A stretch of 62,388 nucleotides of DNA from a virus. The stretch lies in the IMG/VR virus record IMGVR_UViG_3300007734_000743, positions 1-62,388 of that record; one strand, written 5' to 3'. Positions within the stretch are counted from its first letter, which is position 1; each line of letters opens with the position of its first letter. This document shows positions 30,134 to 39,829 of this stretch, in pieces. Below the pieces are notes generated by a model. It was not told the origin of the DNA. It saw only the letters and a program-made list of their open reading frames with translations, and did no database searches. The translations under genes and the position numbers were made by a program.

Positions 30134-30785
30134 AATAAATAAACTTTCTATTCAGTTGGCTACAGCTAAGGGAGTAAAAGAGCGTATTGATGAGCAATGT
30201 GAGAATATAAAGACTAAAATTGACAACAATACTAAAGACATCAAAATTAAAAAAGATGCTCATTTGCTTTTGCTTGGTTTTATTTCACAAAGGCGTGATG
30301 CTGCAATCAAGTCTATTGAAAACATCGGAACATACGCCTTGAGAGCAATTTATAACGATGACCGAAAACTTGTATTTCTTAAGAATGAAGAAAAGAAAAA
30401 CAGTGCCGCTTTCAAAATGGAAGTGGGAATTGAGTCTATGCTCAATGATGAAAAAATGGTAACAGGCTTAAAAGATGAGCGAGGAGGTGGTGTACTAGAA
30501 ACTGCATCATTTGCTCTTAGAATTGCGGCTTTAGAATGGCTAGACTACAAGGGACCATTGATGTTAGATGAAGCATATAAATCAGTTTCATCTGATTCTA
30601 AAATAGAAAATGTAGCTCAGTTTTTGCGTAAATATGTTGATAACTCTAAAAGGCAAGTATTTTTTGCCACACACAAGGCGGACGTTTTTGGGGAGTATGC
30701 CGACCATTTGATACATGTTACTCAAGAAAATGGAATATCAAAAGCGGATAAAGTAAAATGGACAGACATTTCGAACAAGCTTTAA
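30108..30785 (+). CDS. sbcC: SbcC/Rad50 C-terminal ATPase half
   Basis: A 225-residue protein. Coiled coil covers about residues 1-60. A C-terminal ATPase lobe follows, with LKDERGGGVLETASFALRIAAL in the position of the ABC signature, Walker B in GPLMLDEAYKSVSS and the switch His in VFFATHKADVF. The signature is degenerate compared with the usual LSGGE. It should assemble with the half at 27796-28920. I start at GTG 30108; TTG 30102 is also possible, and both lie within the end of the previous gene in another frame. No slippery site is convincing, so separate translation is preferred. Confidence 0.75.
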   Translation: MSSQKLSAKINKLSIQLATAKGVKERIDEQCENIKTKIDNNTKDIKIKKDAHLLLLGFISQRRDAAIKSIENIGTYALRAIYNDDRKLVFLKNEEKKNSAAFKMEVGIESMLNDEKMVTGLKDERGGGVLETASFALRIAALEWLDYKGPLMLDEAYKSVSSDSKIENVAQFLRKYVDNSKRQVFFATHKADVFGEYADHLIHVTQENGISKADKVKWTDISNKL

Positions 30786-31441
30786 CTGTACTGCTTAACC
30801 ACTGGTATGAAAATCTTTCACCAGTGGATGAGCAGGAAAAAGTGGTGTATGAGTTTAGTAAAAATAAGTTTAGAAACAAATACTTGGCTAAAACTGGCGA
30901 ATTTTTGAAAATTACTAAAAGACTCGAAACAATTCAATTTAACAAAATCTGTGCTGGATTATCTAAAAATTATCCTGTGGATGAAAGCTTAATAGATGAA
31001 TATCTTGAATGGTGTTTTGATAATTACGATTTCTTTATGAAAAAATATAAGTCTTTCAGTTTAAACTCTTGTGCTAATTTTGCAAGTGATTGGACTAAAG
31101 ATTTTCTCAAATTTGATTTCAATAATAAAATTACCTTGCATGACTTAAAAGATATAGAAGTGCATAAAAGTATGTTTTCATATTTTGAGCAATATGGAAT
31201 AGCCTTGGTAGCCACAAAACTCCAAGAAGAAAAACAATTTGATAAAGACTTTTTATGCAATTTAATAACACAAAAACTCAAAGAGTTAACTAATACTAAA
31301 GAGGGTTTGTCAAAATTAAAAAATATGTTGCGAATTACAGTAGAAAATGCTCCTTATTCTCCTGAAATATTATTTAGTGATTACAAATCATCTCTTTCTG
31401 ATTTATTTGTTTATTTTGGAAATGAGCCTTGGTGTAAATAA
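30758..31441 (+). CDS. Unknown helical protein in the recombination/replication operon (227 aa)
   Basis: A 227-residue helical protein starting MDRHFEQALTVLLNHWYENL, with DEYLEWCFDNYDFFMKKYKSF in the middle and NAPYSPEILFSDYKSSLSDLF near the end. No family is recognised. It overlaps the SbcC C-terminal half by 28 bp, and its stop overlaps the ATG of the AAA ATPase (TAATG). The position before the ATPase and helicase loader suggests a replication accessory, which is inference. Confidence 0.55.
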   Translation: MDRHFEQALTVLLNHWYENLSPVDEQEKVVYEFSKNKFRNKYLAKTGEFLKITKRLETIQFNKICAGLSKNYPVDESLIDEYLEWCFDNYDFFMKKYKSFSLNSCANFASDWTKDFLKFDFNNKITLHDLKDIEVHKSMFSYFEQYGIALVATKLQEEKQFDKDFLCNLITQKLKELTNTKEGLSKLKNMLRITVENAPYSPEILFSDYKSSLSDLFVYFGNEPWCK

Positions 31442-33045
31442 TGTTAAAATCAGAAGAATATAAAAAAGAATTAGAAAATCAAATTAAATCAAATAGGTCT
31501 TTGATTTACATTACCACTCATGAAGAGCACAGATTAAACGATGCAATACAATCTATCGCTTGCGAGCGTTCCAAACCTTGGTCATTTGTCTTTTGGGATA
31601 TTGCTTCTGGAGGTTTATCAAACAGTGAAACTTTCAAACTTAAACCCAATCTAGACCAAACTGAGATTTTGTCTTGGTTTAACGAGCTTATTATTGAAAA
31701 AGACGATTTCTGCATTTTAGTTCTTCACGATTTTTATAAGTTTTTAGCACCTGATGGACACCCTGGGCAAATTGAAATTGCTACAATAAGAGCTTTAAAA
31801 AACTTAATAGAAAAATGCAACACAGAAAGGAAATGTGTAATTCTTACTGGAGCAAAATATTTCTTGCCAATTGAGTTTGAGAAACTTGTTTGTTTAATTG
31901 ATTGGCCGTTGCCAGAAAAAGAGCTAATTTATGAAAAGGTAAACAATTTAATAGCGATTACCAAAAAGAAACATGAGCTAAGAAATTTTAGAACTAATTA
32001 TGAAGAATCAGAATTAGAAAAAATTACTAGAGCATTTCAAGGCCTGTCATTGAGAGAAATTGAAATGATATGCACTTATTTCATCCTAACTGAAAAAGAG
32101 TTTTGCCCACAAAAAATTGCTTCTAAAAAACAAGACATCATTAAGCAATCTGGAATTCTTGAATGGATTGAGCTTGAGTTTGATTTGAACAAAGTGGGCG
32201 GTTTAGATAATCTAAAAAACTGGCTAAACAAAAGAAAAGATGCATTTTCTGAAAATGCAAAGAATTATGGTTTGCCCGAAAATCCCAAGGGTTTAATGAT
32301 TATAGGAATCCAAGGAGCTGGTAAATCAAGAATTTCTAAAGCTATAGCTTCGTTTTGGTCCCTTCCTTTATTAAGACTTGACATAGGTCGTGTATTTTCT
32401 GGAATTGTTGGTAGCTCTGAGGAAAATTTAAGGTCTGTGATTAAAACAGCAGAATCTGTTGCTCCTTGCATTATGTGGTGTGATGAAATTGATAAAGCTT
32501 TTTCAGGTGTAAGTGGGGCCACTGATTCAGGCACATCTTCAAGAATATTTGGAACATTTCTTACTTGGATGCAAGAGAAAAAAGCTCCCGTTTTTGTTGT
32601 TGCCACCGCCAATGTTGTGGCTAATTTACCGCCTGAATTAATAAGAAAGGGTAGATTTGATGACATCTTTTTTGTTGATTTGCCAGACAACGAAGAAAGA
32701 GAACAAATTTGGACAATTCACTTAGAGCAAAGAAACTTTAAGATAAGTGATTTCGATTTGAAAAAATTGATTTCTCACTCTGAGGGATTTACTGGAGCTG
32801 AGATTGAGGCGGCGATTATTTCTGCCATGTATGAGGGCTTTTCTGACAACGAAAGGTCAATAACAACCGTAGATATTATTAAGGAATTAAAAGAATCAGT
32901 TCCAATTTATATCACAATGAAAGAAAAAATCGAGGAATTACGAGAATGGGCTAGTAAACGTGCTAGAAACGCCTCGAAATCTAAACATGCTGTTGTAGTT
33001 AGAGAAAAATTGGCTATTCCTGTTTCCGAGGATGAAGAATTATGA
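31441..33045 (+). CDS. Ycf46-like AAA+ ATPase
   Basis: A 534-residue protein. An N-terminal domain (1-240) has a degenerate ATPase look (LIYITTHEEHRLNDAIQSI, FCILVLHDFYKFL). The C-terminal AAA+ module has GGLDNLKNWL (253-262), Walker A GIQGAGKS (289-296), Walker B IMWCDEID (about 343-350), sensor VVATANVVANLPPELIRKGRFDDIFFVDLP and a lid with SEGFTGAEIEAAI. The two-part layout and motif text match the Ycf46 family of cyanobacterial, plastid and some phage AAA proteins, relatives of FtsH without a protease. The role may be protein remodelling. It is coupled to the helicase loader (ATGA). Confidence 0.8.
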   Translation: MLKSEEYKKELENQIKSNRSLIYITTHEEHRLNDAIQSIACERSKPWSFVFWDIASGGLSNSETFKLKPNLDQTEILSWFNELIIEKDDFCILVLHDFYKFLAPDGHPGQIEIATIRALKNLIEKCNTERKCVILTGAKYFLPIEFEKLVCLIDWPLPEKELIYEKVNNLIAITKKKHELRNFRTNYEESELEKITRAFQGLSLREIEMICTYFILTEKEFCPQKIASKKQDIIKQSGILEWIELEFDLNKVGGLDNLKNWLNKRKDAFSENAKNYGLPENPKGLMIIGIQGAGKSRISKAIASFWSLPLLRLDIGRVFSGIVGSSEENLRSVIKTAESVAPCIMWCDEIDKAFSGVSGATDSGTSSRIFGTFLTWMQEKKAPVFVVATANVVANLPPELIRKGRFDDIFFVDLPDNEEREQIWTIHLEQRNFKISDFDLKKLISHSEGFTGAEIEAAIISAMYEGFSDNERSITTVDIIKELKESVPIYITMKEKIEELREWASKRARNASKSKHAVVVREKLAIPVSEDEEL

Positions 33046-33758
33046 TTTCCACACAGATGTTTAATCAACCAGATTTAATAAAATTAGATTTAAAAAGCAA
33101 ACTTTCTAATCTTTATTCACAAGCTGGCATTCCAGTTAATTATCATTTCAAAACTTTGGAAACAGATTGGTCAAGAAGTTTTTCTCCTAATGGAACGCTT
33201 ACAGGGATTGCCAAAAAAAGGTCAGAGGATGTATTTAGCTTCGTAAAAGGCTATATAGCTTCACTTGATAACATAGTAGCTGGCGAGGGGCTAAAAGTTA
33301 AATTGAAAACCTCAGTTAGAATGATTACCGATTTAATTCTTGATGGAAGTAAGTCATCTGGCAAAACGCTTTTGCTTTCTGTTATCGCTCAAGAAGCAAT
33401 AAATCGTGGACACTCAGTTAAATATGTTGAATGGGCTGAGTATTGTGACAGATTTATGTCTTTTGAATCCAGAGGAGCAAATGAAGATTTTTTTAATGAT
33501 TGCCTGTATTGTGATTTCTTAATTTTTGATAATTTGTATCAATATGATATTTCTAATAATAAGTTTTTCATCGTTCAATTGGACCGTTTAATTTCCACAA
33601 GATTAAATAAAGGCAAAACTACTCTTTGTTCAATTGATACAATCAACAATCAAAATCCAGCATTTGGATTCATCTGGAATAAGTTTTCGAGAGAAACCTT
33701 CACTTTTAAATTACCTGAGGCAAGTATAAAAAATGAAAATAAGTCAAAGAGACCTTGA
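33042..33758 (+). CDS. DnaC/IstB-like helicase loader
   Basis: A 238-residue ATPase. Walker A is GSKSSGKT (102-109) and Walker B is in YCDFLIFDNLYQYD (about 158-171); the sensor region is TTLCSIDTIN. An N-terminal 80 residues of helices precede the fold, as in DnaC. It lies directly before and overlapping the DnaB-like helicase gene, the usual place for a loader. It should deposit the helicase on single-stranded DNA. Confidence 0.75.
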   Translation: MISTQMFNQPDLIKLDLKSKLSNLYSQAGIPVNYHFKTLETDWSRSFSPNGTLTGIAKKRSEDVFSFVKGYIASLDNIVAGEGLKVKLKTSVRMITDLILDGSKSSGKTLLLSVIAQEAINRGHSVKYVEWAEYCDRFMSFESRGANEDFFNDCLYCDFLIFDNLYQYDISNNKFFIVQLDRLISTRLNKGKTTLCSIDTINNQNPAFGFIWNKFSRETFTFKLPEASIKNENKSKRP

Positions 33759-35229
33759 ATTTAAAGTTTTAAAATGTATCACCACTTACGATACAGCATT
33801 AGATATGGCCACTGAAAAGTCGCTGAAAGAATATTATTTCTTATCAAAAGAACCTGGGATTGAAGTATCTCTCACTGGTAAAATCTTTAAACTCTGTGAA
33901 GAGTATTATAAAGATTCTGGAGGATATAAACTTACAGAAACTGTTTTAGAAAGTCTTTTGTTAAAAAAGAATGTGAAATCGGCAGCTCAAGGAAAAATCT
34001 TAACAACCTGGTATGATTTACGAGAAGAAGAAGTAGAGCTGGATGATTTACCGCATCTTATTGATTTGATGAAAGACAGATATGTAGTTACATTGCAGTC
34101 TGAGTGTATTGATAAAGTGGCAGACTTGGTTAACAAAGACCAGGTGAGTGAATCAATTACACTTATTTCAGATTATGTGAGTGTAATGCATGAAGTAAAA
34201 GACGATTTTCAAAAAGACAAAGTTGCTTTTGATATGTCAGAGTCTGCTAACTTTTTCTTTGAAGAGTATGACATAAGGTCAATGAATCCAGATTTATATA
34301 AGGGAGTGGATTGTGGTTTGTCACATATCGACCTTAAAACTTTTGGTTTTATGCCGTCACAACTTGTTGTACTTCTAGCACCCTCATCAGGTGGAAAATC
34401 AGTTCAGCTTCTTAACTGGGCAGACCATGCCCACAGGGTCTGCAAGAAAAACATTGTTTATTTTTCTTTTGAAATGTCATCTTGGCTTTGTAAGCTAAGG
34501 CATGCATCTCTTATAAGTGAGGTGGATTACAGCAAATTAAAGGGAATGAGTATTTCAGCAAGTGAAAGAGACCAAGTAGAAAAATCTCTCAAAGCTGTTA
34601 ACAATGGCAAATACTTCGAATATGTTGAGGCTATTGAAGACCCTACCCCTGAGTTTGTTGAGCAAAAAATCAAAGAGCTTACTTTAGCTAAGTGCAAACC
34701 AGATTTGGTGGTTGTTGATTACGTAGGTAACATGACCACTCGTTCAACTAGCAAAAATGCTAAGCATTGGGAAAAAAATGGTGATGCGGCTGAAGGTCTA
34801 TTTAAATTAGCAAAAAGATTTGGAATTCCAATTCTTACAGCTCAACAAGTTAACAGAGACGCAATAAAAGAAAACAGAAAACGAAAAGAAGATGGAAAGG
34901 CTGCCGCTTATTATCAAGATGCTGCTTCAGGTGACCAAAGATTAATGCACCTCGCCACTTATGTTATTGGTATGGAGCCAAACAAAGATGAACAACTGTG
35001 CTGGTATCATCCAGTAAAAATGAGAGATGCTTGGTTTGCTCCTTTTGCTGCACGTTGGGTTCCAGAGTACAATAAAGTAGTGGAAATGACAGATTCGCAA
35101 CAATCTGCTTTGGAATTTATTAAGTCTGCTGATATAAATAGTTTTGTTGATGAAAAGAAGAAACCTATAAAGAATAGTGTAGAGACACAAGTAGACTTGT
35201 CGGGGTGGGCGGACGAAATTGATTTCTGA
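33733..35229 (+). CDS. dnaB: Replicative DnaB-like helicase
   Basis: A 498-residue protein. An N-terminal helical domain covers 1-160. The RecA-like motor starts near 185, with Walker A APSSGGKS (216-223), NIVYFSFEMSS (motif 1a), DLVVVDYVGNM (Walker B), ILTAQQVNRDA (motif 3, with the sensor Gln) and DAASGDQRLMHLATYVIGM (motif 4). The length is normal. It unwinds the fork and should bind the CHC2 primase fragment encoded next. The protein ends in a polar tail with WADEIDF. Confidence 0.85.
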   Translation: MKISQRDLEFKVLKCITTYDTALDMATEKSLKEYYFLSKEPGIEVSLTGKIFKLCEEYYKDSGGYKLTETVLESLLLKKNVKSAAQGKILTTWYDLREEEVELDDLPHLIDLMKDRYVVTLQSECIDKVADLVNKDQVSESITLISDYVSVMHEVKDDFQKDKVAFDMSESANFFFEEYDIRSMNPDLYKGVDCGLSHIDLKTFGFMPSQLVVLLAPSSGGKSVQLLNWADHAHRVCKKNIVYFSFEMSSWLCKLRHASLISEVDYSKLKGMSISASERDQVEKSLKAVNNGKYFEYVEAIEDPTPEFVEQKIKELTLAKCKPDLVVVDYVGNMTTRSTSKNAKHWEKNGDAAEGLFKLAKRFGIPILTAQQVNRDAIKENRKRKEDGKAAAYYQDAASGDQRLMHLATYVIGMEPNKDEQLCWYHPVKMRDAWFAPFAARWVPEYNKVVEMTDSQQSALEFIKSADINSFVDEKKKPIKNSVETQVDLSGWADEIDF

Positions 35230-35740
35230 TTTTAATGAAATTAATTTGAAATTTCATGCCGACAAATGGCTTGAAGAAAATTATGGTTGCGAGTTTTATC
35301 ACGGCAATAATGGTTTTTTGAACTCGTCTTGCCCCTTTGATGACCACACTGATACGAGTCCTTCTTTTGGCGTAAATCTTGAGAAAGGTTTTTTTAAATG
35401 TTTTGGTTGCGGAAGAGAAGGTTCTTTAATAAAGCTAGTGTGCTTGATTTTAGACGTAAACTTTTTTCAAGCTGTCAACACAATCGCAGTGTATGAAAAT
35501 CTTAATCTTGAAAACTTAGACACAATCGCAGTAAAAAGTGAAAAGTTCAAAAAAGCTATCACTGAAAAAGATTCAGATTTTTTAAAAGAAAAAAGATTAT
35601 TGAGAAAGCTAACAATCAAAATTAAAAAAATAATGCTTAAAGATTTTGAAAAGGCAGATGGAATGTTCTGTCAATTAGATAACTATATAAAAGAGAATGA
35701 TTTTAATTCAATCAAGGAGATGTTAAATGGAATTACATGA
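35219..35740 (+). CDS. DnaG-type primase zinc-binding domain, encoded alone
   Basis: A 173-residue protein. The CHC2 zinc finger is complete: Cys38, His43, Cys61 and Cys64 in CPFDDHTDTSPSF and FFKCFGCGREGSL. After it the chain is a charged helix with no TOPRIM domain. In DnaG this finger is the N-terminal domain that recognises the priming site; the catalytic TOPRIM part is encoded 7 kb downstream (42596). The start is TTG 35219, inside the end of dnaB; no ATG is available in frame. Confidence 0.75.
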   Translation: MISDFNEINLKFHADKWLEENYGCEFYHGNNGFLNSSCPFDDHTDTSPSFGVNLEKGFFKCFGCGREGSLIKLVCLILDVNFFQAVNTIAVYENLNLENLDTIAVKSEKFKKAITEKDSDFLKEKRLLRKLTIKIKKIMLKDFEKADGMFCQLDNYIKENDFNSIKEMLNGIT

Positions 35741-36017
35741 TGCTTTAGGAAAAAAAATAATTGACGCGGCCACCTTAGAAAAGATTCAAGAAAGAGTAAA
35801 AGCTCTTACTGAAAATCCACCTAATCTTATTTGCGTGAATGTGGTTTTAAATGGCACTGCGGCACTAAAACATATGATTTGCCGAGAAATAATCATGAAT
35901 GCCGCAGATGTTTCAGAGCAAGATGCTGATTGGTATATTTTGAGAGCTGGAGCTGAGCGAGAGCTTTTGAGACTTGCCACTGTTTCAGTGGAGGTTCCAA
36001 AAACAGATGAAAATTAA
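35727..36017 (+). CDS. Unknown small protein (96 aa)
   Basis: A 96-residue helical protein, MELHDALGKKIIDAATLEKI, with a middle strand LICVNVVLNGTAAL and a C-terminal helix AERELLRLATVSVEVP. No family is recognised. A GGAG lies 9 nt upstream of the ATG, and it overlaps both neighbours, so it belongs to the replication operon. Confidence 0.55.
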   Translation: MELHDALGKKIIDAATLEKIQERVKALTENPPNLICVNVVLNGTAALKHMICREIIMNAADVSEQDADWYILRAGAERELLRLATVSVEVPKTDEN

Positions 36018-36621
36018 TGCTGAAATGGCAAAGTATGCATTAAAACACAATCTTCATGTTGAGCTTTTTATTTGGTGTTACTTGAAATCTGTCAACGATA
36101 GCGGATTCCACACCATTAATGATTTTAAAAAATGCAAAATAAATTTTTCTTCAATAAAAAGAAAACTCAAATCTAATTTATTTTTTTCTGTGGCAAATAA
36201 CAAGATTTTTTTAAAAAGTATTAAAAAGATGGAATTAAATCTTGGCAAAAGGACATTTATTTGCGAAATTGATGAGTTGAATAAGTTTGCTAGAAAAGTG
36301 GCTCATGGCTCAGGCAATTTAATAAAAGGCTGGAATAGCACTACAATTAAATATCTCATGATTTGTGTAGTGGCTTGTCAATATTCGGGTGAAAAACCTT
36401 ATGCCCTAAAATTAATTGCTCAAGATACAGGATGTAGCATAACAATTATTCAAAGAGCTTTGAAAAATCTTTTTGTAGAAAGATGGTTCACTGAGCAAAT
36501 GAAAGAAAGCGGAAGGTCATATTACAGTGGGAAAAAACTTCTTAACTTTTCACCAAATTATTATAAACTCAATATTGGTTCTTATTTTGTGAAACAATCA
36601 TTTTCCGCACGTATAAATTAG
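36007..36621 (+). CDS. Winged-helix/HTH protein, possible replication initiator or regulator
   Basis: A 204-residue protein. A clear helix-turn-helix is YALKLIAQDTGCSITIIQRALKNLFVERWF (about 133-162), and a Lys-rich region precedes it (NFSSIKRKLKSNL). I chose ATG 36007, which overlaps the previous stop; an in-frame start at 35974 is possible but lies deeper in the previous gene. It lies directly before the DnaE promoter, so it could be a local regulator or an origin-binding protein. Confidence 0.5.
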   Translation: MKINAEMAKYALKHNLHVELFIWCYLKSVNDSGFHTINDFKKCKINFSSIKRKLKSNLFFSVANNKIFLKSIKKMELNLGKRTFICEIDELNKFARKVAHGSGNLIKGWNSTTIKYLMICVVACQYSGEKPYALKLIAQDTGCSITIIQRALKNLFVERWFTEQMKESGRSYYSGKKLLNFSPNYYKLNIGSYFVKQSFSARIN

Positions 36622-36622
36622 T
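36611..36622 (+). promoter_or_regulatory. Late-like -10 box before dnaE
   Basis: ACGTATAAATTAGT followed by ATG 36623. TATAAA lies at 36612-36617, 5 nt before the start codon. It overlaps the stop codon region of the previous gene. Confidence 0.5.
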
Positions 36623-39600
36623 ATGTGCAATAATAAAGATTTTGTTCATCTTCACTGTCATACACATTTCTCAGTACAAGATGCTCTTCCTACTCCCGAA
36701 AAACTTATTTTGGGAGCCAAAGCACAAGGTTTTAGTTCTATAGCAATCACAGACCACGGCAAAATGGCAGGTCATGTAGAGTTTGCTGACGCAGCTCATA
36801 AAAATCAAATTAAACCAATTTTAGGTTGCGAGTTTTATCTGGCAAAAGATAGATATGATAAAAACCCATTAGCTGAGGATGGCTCTAAAAAAGGCAGAGA
36901 AAAACTATCTCACCTCACAATTCTTGCTCAAAACAGGCAAGGTTATAAAAACATTTTGCAATTAGGTCATGAAGCAGCTAATCCAGATTGTTATTACTAT
37001 TTTCCAAGAATTGATTTCAACTATCTTACAGAACATAGCGAGGGACTAATTGTACTCTCTGGTTGTCTGGCATCAGAGCTTCAACAAGCACTTCTGAAAG
37101 GTTCTTATGAAGATGGCTTAAAAGTAGCTAAAAAATATAAAGAAGTGTTCGGTGAAAGGTACTTTATTGAGCTTCAATATCATGGCATAGAAGAACAAAA
37201 ACACAATCTTCCAATGCTGATGAAAATCGCTAAAGATTTAGATATCAGAACAGTGGCTTCCAATGATGTGCATTATGTAGAGGCATTAGATTGGGAGTTG
37301 CACGATGTCCTTATTCAAATGAAAGATTTGAGAAACGATAAAGGCTCAAAAAATACTGGCAAAAAAGAAGCCTACGGCTCCCATCAGTTTTGGTTAAAAT
37401 CTTATGACGAAATGTACAAGATTTTTGGACAAAGAGTGCCAGAATCTTTGTCAAATACTAAATTAATCGAAGAGATGGTTGAGGATTTCTATCAAGTGGA
37501 TTTACCTCACATGCTCCCAGAAGGTAAAATTGACCTTGATAATTCTACTTTTAGAAATTTCTGGAAAACAAAACTTCCGCATCACGAATCTAAAGAAGCT
37601 TATTTAGCTTATCAATGCTTTGTTGGATTGAAAAAACTTGGCTTGGACAAAGACCCAGAATATGTAAAGCGACTCAAATACGAAATTGAAACTATTTGGT
37701 ATATGGGCGTCACTGACTATTTCTTAATTCAAAAAGAAATGGTTGATTACATGAACGAAAAAGAAATACTTTTTGGCGTAAGAGGTTCGGGCGTGGGTTC
37801 TTTGGTTAACTATTGTCTTGGCATTTCTTCTGCCGACCCAATTAAGTTTGGCTTGATGTTTGAAAGATTTCTTAATCCAGGCAGAGGTAACCAATACAAG
37901 ATTGATATTGAGGGCTTTGAATCAGAAGATACTGAAATTGATGAGATTGAAGCAATAAATTGGCTCAAGCTTACTTGTAAAGAGTTTTTGTCTAAACCTG
38001 AAAACAAACAGTACGAGTCAAGAGTTTCACGTGAAATTTGGATTCTTGAAAATCAAAAAATGGTTGTCCCTTTGAAGGCCGCTGTTGATGCTGGACACAA
38101 ACTCAAAAAGAACTCTTCAAACTTTTTCACCTTTTACGTGATTGGCTTAGCTGATGAACTTCCTAGCGGAGATTTAATCATTAAAAAGGTTTCAGGCCTT
38201 CCAGATATTGATACTGATATTGATGATTCCAAAAGACAAGAAGTGATTGAATGGGCTAAATCAAGATTTGGTGAAGAAAATGTTAAAGCAGTGGGTACAT
38301 GGGGTACATATAAAGCTAAAGCCGCTGTTCAAGGCACTTTAAAAACATCAGAAAAATTCAAAAAACAATTTGGCGACAATTTAGCACAAATGGCAATGAA
38401 AGTGTCTGGAACGATTCCTAATAAACCTGGAATTACGATTGAGGAAGCTAAAAAGGAAAGTGAAGACTTTGCTTATTGGGCAAATAGATTCAAAAAAGAA
38501 GTGGATAATGCCACGAAACTTAATGGCACAATCTCAAACCTTGGCGTACATGCTGCTGCAATTGTTGTTTCTAAAGAACCAATTCATCATGTAGTTCCAA
38601 TTGAAAACTCAAAGGGAACTATGTGTACAGCTTTCGATATGTCTAACGTAGAAAGAACAGGTACAGTAAAATATGACTATCTTGGTCTAGCCACTTATAG
38701 ACAGATTTCGTTAGCCAGAAAACTTATCAAGCAAAGACATAATAAAGAAATTGATTTGTTAAGTATTCCATTGGATGACCCTCATGTTTTCAAAAGTGTA
38801 TTTACTAAGGGCTTAACTGCCACCGTTTTCCAATTTGCAAGCCCTGGCATGCAGAAAGCACTTAAAGAAATAAAGGCATCTACAATGAATGACTTGATTG
38901 CTGTTGCGGCTTTGTATAGGCCTGGTCCGATGGATTATATTCCAGAGTATGCTAAAGGCAAGTTTAATCCAGGGACAATTAAGTATTGTCATCCTATGGT
39001 TGAAAAGCACCTTTCGCCAACATTTGGAATTATGGTTTACCAAGAGCAAGCGATGTTCTTGGCTCGTGAAATGGCTAATCTTGATTGGCTTGAAGTGGAC
39101 AAACTCAGAAAAGGTATTGCTAAAAAATCAGGAAAACAATTTGATGAAGCCTGTGAAAACTTTGCAAAGAAAGCTTCTGACAGAGGCGTTTCAGGTGGAG
39201 TAATTAAAGAAGTGTTGCAGTTGATGTCTAAGTTCGGAGGCTATGCTTTTAACAAAAGCCACGCTTGCATGTATGCTATTGTAGCGTATTGGACGGCATA
39301 CTTAAAAACTTATTATCCAGCAGAATGGATGGCGGCTTGTATTGAAGCAGATAAAGATGATACTGACAAGCTTGATATTTACATCGCTGAATGTGAAAGA
39401 CTGGGAGTAAAAGTTAAAGAGCCAAATGTGAATGAATCTGAGCTATCCACTACAGTATCTGAAGATGGTTTGATTTACCTTCCTATCACTTCTTTGAAAG
39501 GCGTGGGGACGAGCGGAAGTAGCATTGTTGAAAACAAGCCTTATAAAAACTTAGATGATTTCGTAGAAAGAAGTGGATGTAATAAGTCTTTGTTTGTAGC

Positions 39601-39829
39601 CTTGTCTGCTGGAGGTGCTTTGAAATGCCTCGTAGATGACCCAGAAGTGGATGAAGAGTTCTTTTTGGATTATTGGCTTGAATATTCTAAATCAAAGTCG
39701 AAATCAAAGAAACAATCTGCCTCTATCAACGTAAATACTAATAGCATGAGTTTGCTTGAGATGCGAAATCTTACAAAGAAATCAGAATCATCTGGGGCAG
39801 ATTTACTATCAATGCTGGATAACTTCTAA
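36623..39829 (+). CDS. dnaE: DNA polymerase III alpha subunit (DnaE type)
   Basis: A 1068-residue polymerase. The PHP domain opens the chain (FVHLHCHTHFS with His9, His11, His13; AITDHGKM near 45; GCEFYL). The palm has RGSGVGSLVNYCLG and the catalytic LPDIDTDID (about 526-534), followed by VGTWGTYKAKAA. The fingers hold YRPGPMDYIPEYAKGK and FGIMVYQEQAM, and KKSGKQF and FGGYAFNKSHACMYA follow. The C-terminal OB part is short compared with bacterial DnaE. Most phages use a family A or B polymerase, so a DnaE replicase marks the large-phage type with its own clamp and loader. Confidence 0.9.
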   Translation: MCNNKDFVHLHCHTHFSVQDALPTPEKLILGAKAQGFSSIAITDHGKMAGHVEFADAAHKNQIKPILGCEFYLAKDRYDKNPLAEDGSKKGREKLSHLTILAQNRQGYKNILQLGHEAANPDCYYYFPRIDFNYLTEHSEGLIVLSGCLASELQQALLKGSYEDGLKVAKKYKEVFGERYFIELQYHGIEEQKHNLPMLMKIAKDLDIRTVASNDVHYVEALDWELHDVLIQMKDLRNDKGSKNTGKKEAYGSHQFWLKSYDEMYKIFGQRVPESLSNTKLIEEMVEDFYQVDLPHMLPEGKIDLDNSTFRNFWKTKLPHHESKEAYLAYQCFVGLKKLGLDKDPEYVKRLKYEIETIWYMGVTDYFLIQKEMVDYMNEKEILFGVRGSGVGSLVNYCLGISSADPIKFGLMFERFLNPGRGNQYKIDIEGFESEDTEIDEIEAINWLKLTCKEFLSKPENKQYESRVSREIWILENQKMVVPLKAAVDAGHKLKKNSSNFFTFYVIGLADELPSGDLIIKKVSGLPDIDTDIDDSKRQEVIEWAKSRFGEENVKAVGTWGTYKAKAAVQGTLKTSEKFKKQFGDNLAQMAMKVSGTIPNKPGITIEEAKKESEDFAYWANRFKKEVDNATKLNGTISNLGVHAAAIVVSKEPIHHVVPIENSKGTMCTAFDMSNVERTGTVKYDYLGLATYRQISLARKLIKQRHNKEIDLLSIPLDDPHVFKSVFTKGLTATVFQFASPGMQKALKEIKASTMNDLIAVAALYRPGPMDYIPEYAKGKFNPGTIKYCHPMVEKHLSPTFGIMVYQEQAMFLAREMANLDWLEVDKLRKGIAKKSGKQFDEACENFAKKASDRGVSGGVIKEVLQLMSKFGGYAFNKSHACMYAIVAYWTAYLKTYYPAEWMAACIEADKDDTDKLDIYIAECERLGVKVKEPNVNESELSTTVSEDGLIYLPITSLKGVGTSGSSIVENKPYKNLDDFVERSGCNKSLFVALSAGGALKCLVDDPEVDEEFFLDYWLEYSKSKSKSKKQSASINVNTNSMSLLEMRNLTKKSESSGADLLSMLDNF

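Noticed and set aside
38813-39203. Extra genes inside dnaE in other frames
   Set aside because: They lack start signals and lie in highly conserved polymerase sequence.
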